From positions 868,001-932,000 of the forward strand of contig NZ_JBHTJO010000001.1 in the NCBI RefSeq assembly GCF_042676065.1: DNA of 64,000 bases, given 5' to 3'. This document shows positions 15,421-23,754 of the stretch, one piece after another. The stretch is from Methyloligella solikamskensis. Lineage in GTDB: Bacteria; Pseudomonadota; Alphaproteobacteria; Rhizobiales; Methyloligellaceae. Position 1 is the stretch's first letter; each line of letters begins with the position of its first letter. The notes below the pieces were generated by a model. That model made no database searches. It was not told the DNA's origin and worked only from the letters and a program-made list of their open reading frames with translations. The position numbers and the translations under genes are program-made.

Positions 15421-16743
15421 TCACGCCTCTGACGCCGAGCGGTGCAGCTTGCCGATCCGTTGGGTCATGACGGATTTGATGATCTCGTGGATCGGCTCAA
15501 AGAGGGCGTCGTTCAGGCTCGCTTCCACCGCTGCGATTGCCGACGGAGCCTCGTCGGCAATTTCCTCCATGACTGTCTTGGCAAAGCTGCCCGATAGGCC
15601 GGCCTGTTCGGCGGTCTCGACAAAATGGCGTGCGCCGATCTCGGCGATCGTATGCTGCCGGTCGGCGCCGACCGACATGGCCAGCCGCGGGTTCAGCCCG
15701 CCGGCAGAGCCATCGGCGATACTCGGCTCAACGGTCAGGATGTCGTAGAGAGGGGCAAGCCGGAACGCGCCCCCGGGACCGAGGAAGATGCTGAAATTCT
15801 TGGCATGGCCATCGGTGGCGCCGGTGAGCCAGAAGAGGAGCTGTGCTTTGAGCACTATCTCCTGATCGCGGGCCGGATCGTCGCTTCCTTCGAGCACTTT
15901 CAGGATCTGAGCGACGCCGGGTCCGCCTTTGCGCTCGTATTTGATCGAGGGGTGCACCGACAGGGCCTGACACATATCCTCCTGGTGGAGCCTGACGAGC
16001 TGGCCCGTCTCGTCGTGCTTTCGGTCGAAGCGTTCGACAACGAGGGTGCGGGTGTCGCCAAAAACCCGGATCTCCGCATTCGCCACCGGCAGTCCGAAGG
16101 CCTCGGCGAGCTTCAGGCAATAATATTCATTCTCGACGCTGTTTGAGAGGTCGGTGCCGGTCGGCAGCTTGCCGATCTGGGTCTTCAGGATATGGGTGGT
16201 TGGCGTCGTGCGGTGGGGCTTGAACCATTGCCCGTCCTGCAAAAGGAGCGCGGTCTTCTTCTGAGCGCCTGCGACAGCGATGCGGAACGGATCGTCGGGA
16301 GCAAGCCCAAGTGGAGCGTCTGAAAGCCCCTGCAGCAAGGCCTCGACGCCCTCCTCGTCCAGAGGCTCGCCTTCGATCGCCGTGAGATCGTGTTCGCTCG
16401 GATCGCCGCCCGGAACGATGTGAAGGGCGCCGGCGCAATCGCCGCCAATCTCTGCAAAGAGGCTGTAGGTATCCGCCCCGGCCGCCCCGACCCGGTCGGC
16501 GATCTGGTCGCAATGGGTTTGCGAGTCCGGCAGCAAGTTGGCGAATAGGGCCAAGACCGGCGCGTCCGTGTAAGGCTCTTCCCGCAGCGGAAGCGAGATC
16601 GAAACGGGCGGAGCATAGGCCCGGGCGAGCCAGGCTTCGTCATAAGAGAAGCCAACCATACCCTCGGCGTCTTTGCTGAGCTCCCCCACGCGCTGATCGT
16701 TCGTGAGGATGGTCAAGAAGGCGGGGCCGAGGTGGCTAGGCAT
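15421..16743 (-). CDS. HipA-like serine/threonine kinase, no HipB partner
   Basis: A 440-residue HipA-family protein. Seen are the N-terminal subdomain (LPLREEPY, FANLLPDSQ), GGDCAGAL, the ATP-loop region IAVAGAQKKTALL, THILK, VERFDRK, a QEDMCQALS segment, the catalytic loop ATDGHAKNFSI and the metal-binding LYDIL. HipA kinases phosphorylate tRNA synthetases or other targets, usually with a HipB antitoxin encoded just upstream. Here the upstream 160 bases encode no HTH protein. The ATG at 16743 is taken; TTG 16749 adds two residues. Site 4 of the operator set lies 139 bases upstream. Alternatives are a solitary metabolic kinase or toxin remnant. Confidence 0.85.
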   Translation of the reverse strand: MPSHLGPAFLTILTNDQRVGELSKDAEGMVGFSYDEAWLARAYAPPVSISLPLREEPYTDAPVLALFANLLPDSQTHCDQIADRVGAAGADTYSLFAEIGGDCAGALHIVPGGDPSEHDLTAIEGEPLDEEGVEALLQGLSDAPLGLAPDDPFRIAVAGAQKKTALLLQDGQWFKPHRTTPTTHILKTQIGKLPTGTDLSNSVENEYYCLKLAEAFGLPVANAEIRVFGDTRTLVVERFDRKHDETGQLVRLHQEDMCQALSVHPSIKYERKGGPGVAQILKVLEGSDDPARDQEIVLKAQLLFWLTGATDGHAKNFSIFLGPGGAFRLAPLYDILTVEPSIADGSAGGLNPRLAMSVGADRQHTIAEIGARHFVETAEQAGLSGSFAKTVMEEIADEAPSAIAAVEASLNDALFEPIHEIIKSVMTQRIGKLHRSASEA

Positions 16744-16881
16744 AAGCAATCCGCCCCCGTCTGGAGAAGAGGGAGCCTAGCGGGTGTATGGGCAAAGAGT
16801 GCTGCAAGCCGAACCCTCAAGACTGGATGGCGATACGTGTTGATCCCGTAGAAACCCCGAAACCACTTCCAATCGAGTATG

Positions 16882-16893
16882 TACCGTTCGGTA
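16882..16893. promoter_or_regulatory. Candidate TetR-type operator, site 4 (TACCGTTCGGTA)
   Basis: The most symmetrical copy: TACCG-TT-CGGTA, with outer ATG...TAT extending the match. It lies in the gap between the cobB stop (16908) and hipA (16743). A minus-strand TTGCTT lies 17 bases from ACATAC and brackets the site, so it would act on the hipA-like gene. Confidence 0.5.
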
Positions 16894-16907
16894 TATGGAA
16901 AGCAAAT

Positions 16908-18299
16908 TTATCTAGATGGCCCAGCGGCCTCCTTGCTGGATTGACCAGGCGATGTGGGGGCGTGAGACGCGCCGCCCTTGTCGATCAGGTGGAAGAAGGC
17001 ACCGGTGACGCTGCCGCGGCGGGCGCCCGTGTCCTCGACGGGGTCGCCGCCTGAGTTCACGATCGTGGCCAGCGGCGCATCGGGTTGGTCCAGGATCGCG
17101 GCATAGTGGAATTCGTGGCCGTAAAGGGTGCCGCCCGGGAGCGCCGGCGCATCGGCGGTCAGCTTCGCTTTCCGATACCCAAGATGAAGCTTGCGGTGTG
17201 CGAACGACGTTTTGAGCCCGAGCAGGCCCAGCATGGGATGGGTCTTGCCGTCGGCGTCTTCGAGGCTCTCGCCCAGTACCATGTAGCCGCCGCACTCCCC
17301 ATGGATCGGCACGTTTCGTGATGCGGCTTCCTGCATGGCGGCTTTGAATGCGTTGGCCGCGGAAAGGGCTTCACAGTGAAGTTCGGGATAGCCGCCCGGC
17401 AGCCAGATGGCGTCGGCGCTTTCGTTCGGCCCTTCGTTGGCCAAAGGCGAGAAGGGGAGGATCTCCGCGCCCGCGGCGCGCCATTCGGCGAGAAGGTGCG
17501 GGTAGATGAAGGAGAAGGCCCGGTCCTGGGCCAGGGCGATGCGCTGCCCCGGGGGCTCCAGAGCCGCGCGCGGCTCGCCTTGAGCCGACGTCAATTGCAG
17601 CGGGCGTGCCATGGTCCGCACCTCATCGAGGAAGACGGACTGGGCGACGAAATCCGCGATGGCGTCGAGCGTTTCGCATAAGTCCGTGGTCTCCCCAGCC
17701 TGGACCAGGCCGAGATGACGTTCGGGGAGGCTCAGTCCGCTCTGCCGCTTGAGGGCGCCGAGGAGGGGCAGGCCGATCTTACCAAGCGCCTCGCCGACCA
17801 TTTGCGCGTGACGCGGACTGCCGACGGAATTCAGGATCACGCCGGCGATTTCGATATCGTCGCGATAGGTCTTGCAGCCGAGCGCCACCGCTGCGGCCGT
17901 TTCGGCCTGCGCTGCGACATCCAGGACGAGGATCACGGGCCAGCCGGTGAGCGCGGCGAGATCCGCAGTCGATCCGCTTCCCGCCTGGCCTTGCGCGCCG
18001 GCCCCGTCGAACAATCCCATGACGCCTTCGACGAGGCAGAGCTCGGCACGCGAACCGAGGCTATGGGCGAGGTGACGGAGCAAGGCCGGGCGCATGGCCC
18101 AACTGTCGAGGTTCACGGCCGGCCGGTCGGCCGCCTCGGTCAGAAACGCTGGATCGATATAGTCGGGTCCGCATTTGAAGGGCTGGACGGTGACGCCTTG
18201 CTTGTGAAGCGCACGGGTCAGCCCGAGGCTCACGGTCGTCTTGCCGGCACCGGAGCGCGGTGCGGCGATGATGATCCCGTGTGGTGGCAAAGGGCTCAT
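16908..18299 (-). CDS. cobB: Cobyrinate a,c-diamide synthase (hydrogenobyrinate type)
   Basis: A 463-residue glutamine-dependent amidase. The N-terminal P-loop ATPase is APRSGAGKTT, followed by FKCGPDYIDP. The C-terminal triad-type glutaminase shows LPGGYPELH and nucleophile HGECGGYM (Cys), with a terminal region GHEFHYA. In the aerobic route it amidates carboxylates a and c of hydrogenobyrinic acid before cobalt insertion. Start is coupled to the cobA stop (ATGA). It is the last gene of the cobL-E-M-A-B group. About 25 residues of low-complexity tail follow FFHLIDKGG. Confidence 0.95.
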   Translation of the reverse strand: MSPLPPHGIIIAAPRSGAGKTTVSLGLTRALHKQGVTVQPFKCGPDYIDPAFLTEAADRPAVNLDSWAMRPALLRHLAHSLGSRAELCLVEGVMGLFDGAGAQGQAGSGSTADLAALTGWPVILVLDVAAQAETAAAVALGCKTYRDDIEIAGVILNSVGSPRHAQMVGEALGKIGLPLLGALKRQSGLSLPERHLGLVQAGETTDLCETLDAIADFVAQSVFLDEVRTMARPLQLTSAQGEPRAALEPPGQRIALAQDRAFSFIYPHLLAEWRAAGAEILPFSPLANEGPNESADAIWLPGGYPELHCEALSAANAFKAAMQEAASRNVPIHGECGGYMVLGESLEDADGKTHPMLGLLGLKTSFAHRKLHLGYRKAKLTADAPALPGGTLYGHEFHYAAILDQPDAPLATIVNSGGDPVEDTGARRGSVTGAFFHLIDKGGASHAPTSPGQSSKEAAGPSR

Positions 18300-19111
18300 G
18301 GGACGGCGCCTGCCATGGCAGTGCGGAGCTTGTTCCCCAGGCCTGCGATCTCGCCGATCACGACGATGGCGGGGGCGCTGAGGTCGTGGGCCCGCACATC
18401 GCGCAACGCCGCGGAGAGCGTCGTCTCGACAATCTCTTCGTCCGCCAACGTGGCCGAGGCGACGATTGCGACGGGCAGATCCGGTCCGGCGCCCGCGCGC
18501 ATGAATCCCGCAACGATGGTTTCGAGCCGCGACATGGCCATGTAGAGGATCACAGGTTGACCCGTCTTGGCGATGGCCTCCCAGTCTTCCTCGTCCGGGT
18601 GGCCTTCCGCCCGGTAGCCGGTCGCCAGGATCACGGCGTGGTTGGTGCTCCTCGTGGTTGCCGGAATGCCGGCGAGGGCCGCGCCGGATAGCCCGGCCGT
18701 CAGGCCCGGCACGATGCGGAAGGGGATGCTCGCCTCTGCAAGGGCGTCCGCCTCTTCGCCGCCGCGTCCGAACACGAAGGGGTCGCCGCCCTTCAGGCGC
18801 AACACTTTACGCCCCGCCCGGGCGAACGCGATGAGCTGTTCGGTGATCTCGCTCTGCTGAGGCGAGGGCTTGCCGCCCCGCTTGCCGACACTCCGGATCG
18901 TTGCGTTCGGGCGGACGAGCTCGAGCACTCTTGGGTCGATCAGGGCGTCGTGGACGATGGTGTCCGCCGAGCGCAGAGCATGAAGTGCCATCAAAGTCAG
19001 AAGGCGCGGATCGCCGGGGCCTGCGCCCACCAGCCAGACCTCGCCGGGGGCGAAATCCGGGAAGGATGGGAAGCCGCCGGGCAGGGTCGGTATGGTCGCG
19101 TACTGGTTCAT
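18296..19111 (-). CDS. cobA: Uroporphyrinogen-III C-methyltransferase
   Basis: A 271-residue SAM-dependent methylase of the tetrapyrrole-methylase fold. GEVWLVGAGPGDPRLLT, DALI, the GKRGG segment, LKGGDPFVFGRGGEE and TNHAVILATG are diagnostic. It methylates C2 and C7 of uroporphyrinogen III to precorrin-2, the entry to cobalamin and sirohaem. No CysG-type oxidase/ferrochelatase domain is attached. ATG 19111 overlaps the cobM stop; the longer open frame upstream is the cobM region read out of frame. Confidence 0.95.
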   Translation of the reverse strand: MNQYATIPTLPGGFPSFPDFAPGEVWLVGAGPGDPRLLTLMALHALRSADTIVHDALIDPRVLELVRPNATIRSVGKRGGKPSPQQSEITEQLIAFARAGRKVLRLKGGDPFVFGRGGEEADALAEASIPFRIVPGLTAGLSGAALAGIPATTRSTNHAVILATGYRAEGHPDEEDWEAIAKTGQPVILYMAMSRLETIVAGFMRAGAGPDLPVAIVASATLADEEIVETTLSAALRDVRAHDLSAPAIVVIGEIAGLGNKLRTAMAGAVP

Positions 19112-19872
19112 GCCGGCCGCCGGCGATAGCGCCGCTGATAGCCCGCGTCGTAGAGCGCGCTGTTGCGAAAGTCGTGAGCACTCAGAACAGGCCCGACCAG
19201 GATCAGAGCCGTCCGGTCGATCTCCTCGTGGGCGGCGAGATCGGAGACCATGCTCGCCAGAGTCCCACGGATCACTTTCTCCTCCGGCCAACTGGCGCGA
19301 TAGACGACGGCCGCAGGGCAGTCGGCGCCGTAATGAGGCGTGAGCTCGGCAACGACCGACTCCAGGGATTGGATGGAAAGATGGATGGCTAGGGTTGCGC
19401 CTGTCGCTGCGAAACGCTCCAGCGTCTCCTTCGGCGGCATGGCCGAAGCGCGGCCGGGCGTCCGGGTCAGGACGACCGACTGGGCGATCTCTGGCAAGGT
19501 GAGCTCCTGGCCGAGGGCGGCGGCGGCCGCGGCGAAGGACGGAACGCCCGGCGTGACGGTATAGGGAAGACCCAGCGCCACCAGCTCTCGGATCTGCTCG
19601 CCCATAGCGCTCCAGACCGAGACGTCGCCGGAATGGAGCCGCACGACGTCTTCATTTGCATCCGCCGCCCGCCGATATTCGGAGACGATCTCCTCCAGAG
19701 ACATTGGGGCGGTGTTCACGATGCGCGCGCCCTCCGGGCAGAATTCGAGCAGCGCTCCGGGGATCAGCGATCCGGCATAGAGGCAGACCGGGCAGCTTGC
19801 GATCAGGTCGCGTCCGCGCACGGTGATCAGGTCCGGCGCGCCAGGGCCGGCACCAACGAAGTGAACAGTCAT
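19108..19872 (-). CDS. cobM: Precorrin-4 C11-methyltransferase
   Basis: A 254-residue tetrapyrrole methylase starting VHFVGAGPGAPDLITVRG. It continues with CLYAGSLIP, RLHSGDVSVWSA and TPGVPSFAAAAAALG, which are CobM/CbiF hallmarks. It methylates C11 of precorrin-4 to precorrin-5. The start at 19872 overlaps the cobE stop by ATGA and the stop overlaps the cobA start. Confidence 0.95.
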   Translation of the reverse strand: MTVHFVGAGPGAPDLITVRGRDLIASCPVCLYAGSLIPGALLEFCPEGARIVNTAPMSLEEIVSEYRRAADANEDVVRLHSGDVSVWSAMGEQIRELVALGLPYTVTPGVPSFAAAAAALGQELTLPEIAQSVVLTRTPGRASAMPPKETLERFAATGATLAIHLSIQSLESVVAELTPHYGADCPAAVVYRASWPEEKVIRGTLASMVSDLAAHEEIDRTALILVGPVLSAHDFRNSALYDAGYQRRYRRRPA

Positions 19873-20252
19873 GATGCGCCTCCGATCGCGATGGCGCAGG
19901 TGGCGCTGCGGCTGGAGACTTTGGGGGCGAGCAGCCGGGAGTTGGGGCCGGCGGCAGCAAGAGCTGCGGTTTCGGCGACGGACGGCACGCCCTTCAAAGC
20001 CACGACACGATCCGAATGGCTGAGCGTTCGTGCGGAGGCCTCGGGCAGGATGTCTGCTTCGACAGGGATCAGCGGAAGCAAAAGCTCGGCCGCCAGGGCC
20101 TTCAGGGCCGGCTCGCCTTGTTTCTCGGCAGGTGTAGCGAGCGCTTCGATCTCGGCGCGATCGACGCCGCAATGGGCGACGGCCAATAAGAAGGCCTCGG
20201 TGAGGTCGTCGAGGGACGCGCCCTTCCGGCATCCGAATCCGGCAACCATCAT
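19869..20252 (-). CDS. cobE: Cobalamin biosynthesis protein CobE (CbiG C-terminal-like)
   Basis: A 127-residue protein starting MVAGFGCRKGAS, typical of the CobE / CbiG C-terminal domain fold. It continues with ATPAEKQGEPALKALA and ends with an SRSATCAIA segment. CobE is needed in the aerobic pathway; its precise role, probably binding a corrin intermediate, is not settled. It starts with tandem ATGs at 20252 and 20249 across the cobL stop, so it is translationally coupled. Confidence 0.9.
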   Translation of the reverse strand: MMVAGFGCRKGASLDDLTEAFLLAVAHCGVDRAEIEALATPAEKQGEPALKALAAELLLPLIPVEADILPEASARTLSHSDRVVALKGVPSVAETAALAAAGPNSRLLAPKVSSRSATCAIAIGGAS

Positions 20253-21481
20253 GATTTCACCACGTGCCAGTGGGTGATGGGCATGGCGGGACGCCAGCCA
20301 TGCAGGCTGCCGACCGTATCGGCGCGGACGAGTTGGATGCGGGAGAGCGACCCGTCATGGGCTTCGAACCCCGCGAAGAGTTCCCGTTCGCCCTCCAGCG
20401 TGACCGCATTGGCCGCGAGCCGGCCACCGGGTTTCAAGGCGTTCCAGGCCACCTCGAGCACGCCGTCGGTCAGGCCGCCGCCGATGAAGATGGCGTCCGG
20501 GGCGGGCAGACCTTCCAGGGCATCGGGGGCTTTGCCTTCGACGATCTCAAGCTGAGGCACGCCGAGGGACGCGGCATTGCGGGCGGCCCGCGCTGCACGA
20601 TCGGCATTTGCCTCGATGCCGATGGCCCGCATGGCGGGATCGCGCAGCAGCCATTCGATGGCGATGGAGCCCGAGCCCAGGCCGATATCCCAGAGCAGCT
20701 CTCCGCGGCGAGGCGCGAGAGATGACAGGACCACGGCCCGCACCTCCCGCTTGGTGAGCTGCCCGTCGCTTTCGAACAGGGCATCGTCGAGCCCCGGAGC
20801 GAGACCGACAATCGGCGCATCGGCGTCTGCCATCACCTCGATGGCAATGGTGTTGAGCGGGTCGATTGCATCGAGAGCGCAGCTATCGGCGCGTGCCGTC
20901 CGGATACGCTCGGCGGGGCCACCCAGCCGTTCCAGAACTGTGATCCGTGTCTCGCCCATTTTCCGTTCGCTCAGAAGTGCTGCGAGCTTTGCGGGCGTGG
21001 TCTCGTCCCAGGTCAGCGCCAGGATGCGTGCGCCGGGTTGGAGCGCCGGAACGATCCGCTCAAAGGGGCGGCCATGAAGAGAGAGGGTCGTCACATCCTG
21101 CAGCGCCCAGCCCATACGGGCGGCGGCAAGGGAGAAAGCGGAGGGCTGGGGCAGGCAGGCGATCTCGTCCGCCTGGACCAGGGCGGCAAGCTGTTTGCCG
21201 ATGCCGAAATGAAAGGGATCGCCCGAGGCGAGAACGACGACGGCTTCGCCGCTCCGGGCCAGGATTTGGGCATAGGCCTCGTCGATTGGGCTGGGCCAAG
21301 GCAGGCGCGTCCCCTGGATCAGCGGGTCTGCGAGATCGAGATGACGTTTGCCGCCGACCACCAGCTCTGCGTCCTCGATGAGGCGGCGCGCGATTGGCGA
21401 GAGGCCATCGATCCCGTCCTCACCGATCCCGACGATGGACAGCCAGCGTCCGGCCATGCTGTTTGAGGCGCTCGCATTCAT
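20249..21481 (-). CDS. cobL: Precorrin-6Y C5,15-methyltransferase (decarboxylating)
   Basis: About 410 residues joining CbiE-like and CbiT-like domains. The N-terminal methylase starts WLSIVGIGEDGIDGLS and has ASGDPFHFGIG. The C-terminal methyltransferase contains LTKREVRAVVLSSL and the SAM-site LWDIGLGSGSIAIEWL. It methylates C5 and C15 and decarboxylates the acetate at C12, forming precorrin-8. ATG 21481 is the probable start; ATG 21457, nearer the conserved region, is possible. Neither has a strong ribosome site. The start is only about 13 bases from the divergent cobK start. Confidence 0.92.
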   Translation of the reverse strand: MNASASNSMAGRWLSIVGIGEDGIDGLSPIARRLIEDAELVVGGKRHLDLADPLIQGTRLPWPSPIDEAYAQILARSGEAVVVLASGDPFHFGIGKQLAALVQADEIACLPQPSAFSLAAARMGWALQDVTTLSLHGRPFERIVPALQPGARILALTWDETTPAKLAALLSERKMGETRITVLERLGGPAERIRTARADSCALDAIDPLNTIAIEVMADADAPIVGLAPGLDDALFESDGQLTKREVRAVVLSSLAPRRGELLWDIGLGSGSIAIEWLLRDPAMRAIGIEANADRAARAARNAASLGVPQLEIVEGKAPDALEGLPAPDAIFIGGGLTDGVLEVAWNALKPGGRLAANAVTLEGERELFAGFEAHDGSLSRIQLVRADTVGSLHGWRPAMPITHWHVVKS

Positions 21482-21494
21482 CTTAAGGACGGCC

Positions 21495-22268
21495 ATGCGG
21501 ATCCTCATTCTCGGCGGAACGACGGAAGCTAGCGGGCTCGCCAAGCAGCTCGCGGGCGATGCGCGTTTTTCGCCGATCCTGTCCCTGGCGGGCCGGACCG
21601 CGTCTCCGGCCGCTCAGCCCGTGCCCTGCCGGATCGGCGGGTTCGGCGGCGTGGAGGGGCTGGCGGCTTGGCTGAAGCACGAAGGGGTCGATGTGCTGGT
21701 GGATGCCACCCATCCCTTCTCGACTGGCATCTCGGCAAATGCGGTCGCAGCGGCGGAGGCGACGGGTGTCCCCCTCCTCACTTTGGTGCGGCCCGGATGG
21801 GAGGCGCAGCCGGGCGACCGCTGGATCGACGTGAACACTTTGGAAGAGGCAGCTTCTGCGCTGGGCGAGACACCGTTGCGCGTTCTGCTGACCATCGGCC
21901 GGCAGGAGATCGCCGCCTTCAAGGCCGCGCCCCAGCACCATTATCTGATCCGCTCCATCGATCCGCCCGTGCCGGACGATCTGCCAACCGATGCTGAGCT
22001 GCTGCTCCGGCGCGGTCCCTTCAGTGAGGAAGACGAGTTGACGCTGTTTCGCGATGCCGGCGTGGAGACGATCGTTTCGAAGAATGCGGGCGGTGCGGCC
22101 ACGTACGCCAAGCTCGTCGCTGCACGGGCCCTCGGCCTTCCCGTGGTGATGGTGGCGCGGCCGGAGAAGCCGGGCGGCCATCGGGTCGAGACGGTGGAGG
22201 CTGCGTTTGCCTGGCTGGAAGCGCGGCTGTCCGATCATCGCGGGGCCCCCTCGGAGCGGGGCGTATAG
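21495..22268 (+). CDS. cobK: Precorrin-6A reductase
   Basis: A 257-residue NADPH-dependent reductase with N-terminal ILILGGTTEASGLAKQL. It continues with DVLVDATHPFS, SKNAGGAATYAKL and PVVMVARPEKPGG, all characteristic of CobK/CbiJ. It reduces precorrin-6A to precorrin-6B. It lies on the opposite strand from its cob neighbours, between cobL (divergent) and cobJ (convergent; the 3' ends overlap by 34 bases). Confidence 0.94.
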   Translation: MRILILGGTTEASGLAKQLAGDARFSPILSLAGRTASPAAQPVPCRIGGFGGVEGLAAWLKHEGVDVLVDATHPFSTGISANAVAAAEATGVPLLTLVRPGWEAQPGDRWIDVNTLEEAASALGETPLRVLLTIGRQEIAAFKAAPQHHYLIRSIDPPVPDDLPTDAELLLRRGPFSEEDELTLFRDAGVETIVSKNAGGAATYAKLVAARALGLPVVMVARPEKPGGHRVETVEAAFAWLEARLSDHRGAPSERGV

Positions 22269-22999
22269 ACCCATGGGGTGCGGCCTTCCCGCCGGATCAG
22301 CCGGGTGGTCTCCGCGCCGACGATCACCAGGGTGCGCATGTCGGCTTCCGTGCCGTCGGCCTCGCCAAGCGTTTTCACTGTGAGCTTTGCTTCCGGCGTT
22401 CCGGCCGCGCGGACGAAGATCACCACCGTCTTGTCCGGTTTGTGCTGCCGCAGAAGTGCGAAGGCCTTGCCGAGCTGATCGGGCCTGGCCTTCGAGGCCG
22501 GATTATAAAGCGCGATGGCGAAATCGGCCTGGGCCGCCAGGACGAGGCGCCACTCGATGGTTCCCCAGGATTTCAGATTGTCGGAGAGCGAGATGGCGCA
22601 GAAATCGCCGCCTAGGGGCGCGCCGGCTTCCGCGGCCGCCGCCAGCATGGCGGAGACGCCGGGCTGCACCTCGATGGTCAGATCGCGCCACGAGGGGTCG
22701 CCTGCATCGACAACCTCGAAGACCGCCGCCGCCATGGCGAAGACACCGGGATCGCCGCCGGAGACGACGGCGACATCGCGGCCAGATGCTGCGAGGGACA
22801 AAGCATGGCGCGCCCGGTCGAGCTCGTAGCGATTGTCGGAGGCGTGGACCTCTTGCTCCGGCCGGAGATCGGGCAGGCGCTTCAGATAGGTCTCGTAGCC
22901 CACGAGATCGCTCGCCTGGCGCACGGCGTTTGCAACGGCGGGCGTGGTGAGCTCCGGGCTGCCGGGGCCAAGCCCCACGATGGTCAGCTTTCCCGTCAT
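22235..22999 (-). CDS. cobJ: Precorrin-3B C17-methyltransferase
   Basis: A 254-residue tetrapyrrole methylase: LTIVGLGPGSPELTTP, VSGGDPGVFAMA, VQPGVSAMLAAAA, LGGDFCAISLSDNL and IALYNPASKARP. It methylates C17 of precorrin-3B with ring contraction to precorrin-4. The start overlaps the cobI stop. Its last 34 bases are shared with the convergent cobK end. Confidence 0.95.
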   Translation of the reverse strand: MTGKLTIVGLGPGSPELTTPAVANAVRQASDLVGYETYLKRLPDLRPEQEVHASDNRYELDRARHALSLAASGRDVAVVSGGDPGVFAMAAAVFEVVDAGDPSWRDLTIEVQPGVSAMLAAAAEAGAPLGGDFCAISLSDNLKSWGTIEWRLVLAAQADFAIALYNPASKARPDQLGKAFALLRQHKPDKTVVIFVRAAGTPEAKLTVKTLGEADGTEADMRTLVIVGAETTRLIRREGRTPWVYTPRSEGAPR

Positions 23000-23754
23000 A
23001 GGCGCCGCCCCTCACCCGGGATCAGGATCATCGCGAAATAGGGACCGGTGCGATCGCCTTGCTCGCGCAAAGGCACGATCCGCTCCGCCGCCATGGTGCC
23101 GCGCTCCACATAGATGGCGCGGTCCAGGAGCCCGGCCATCTCCACGGCCCGGCGCACCTTCGCCAGGTTGCGGCCGACCTTCATGATGACGGCGGCGTCG
23201 CAGGCCGTGAGCCGCTGGGCGAGCGCGTCTTCCGGAAGGGTGCCCGGGAGGACGGACAGGATGTCGTCGCCCCAGGTGATCGGCACATTGGCGCGGGTCC
23301 AGCAGCCCGACATGCCGGTGACGCCGGGAACGACCTCGACGGGGAAGTCGCCTTCCAGCCGGTGCCACATATGCATGAAGGAGCTGTAGAAAAACGGATC
23401 GCCCTCGGCGAGAAGGCCGACGGAGTGTCCGCGCCCAAGCGCTTCGGCGATCTGCGAAGCGGTCTCCGCATAGAAGGCTGAGATGGCGTCGCGATAGGCC
23501 GGATCGGCAACGGTGATCTCGTCCGTATAGGGATATTCAAACTTGAGCTGGCGGCAATTCTCATCAAGCAGGGGCGCGACGATGGTGCGGGCATTTCCGG
23601 CCCGCCCGCGCTTGGCGAAATAGGCGATGACATTGACCGAGCGCAGAAGGCCCGCGCCGCGCAAGGTGAGATAGCGGATGTCGCCGGGGCCGACGCCGAT
23701 GCCGTAGAGGGTGCCCGGCTCGGCGCGCCCTGCGATTTTCTCCAGAGCGCTCAT
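22996..23754 (-). CDS. cobI: Precorrin-2 C20-methyltransferase
   Basis: A 252-residue methylase with YGIGVGPGDIRYLTL. It continues with AEGDPFFYSSFMHMW and VVPGVTGMSGCWT, the CobI/CbiL pattern. It makes precorrin-3A from precorrin-2. ATGA overlaps link it to cobH upstream and cobJ downstream. Confidence 0.95.
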   Translation of the reverse strand: MSALEKIAGRAEPGTLYGIGVGPGDIRYLTLRGAGLLRSVNVIAYFAKRGRAGNARTIVAPLLDENCRQLKFEYPYTDEITVADPAYRDAISAFYAETASQIAEALGRGHSVGLLAEGDPFFYSSFMHMWHRLEGDFPVEVVPGVTGMSGCWTRANVPITWGDDILSVLPGTLPEDALAQRLTACDAAVIMKVGRNLAKVRRAVEMAGLLDRAIYVERGTMAAERIVPLREQGDRTGPYFAMILIPGEGRRL

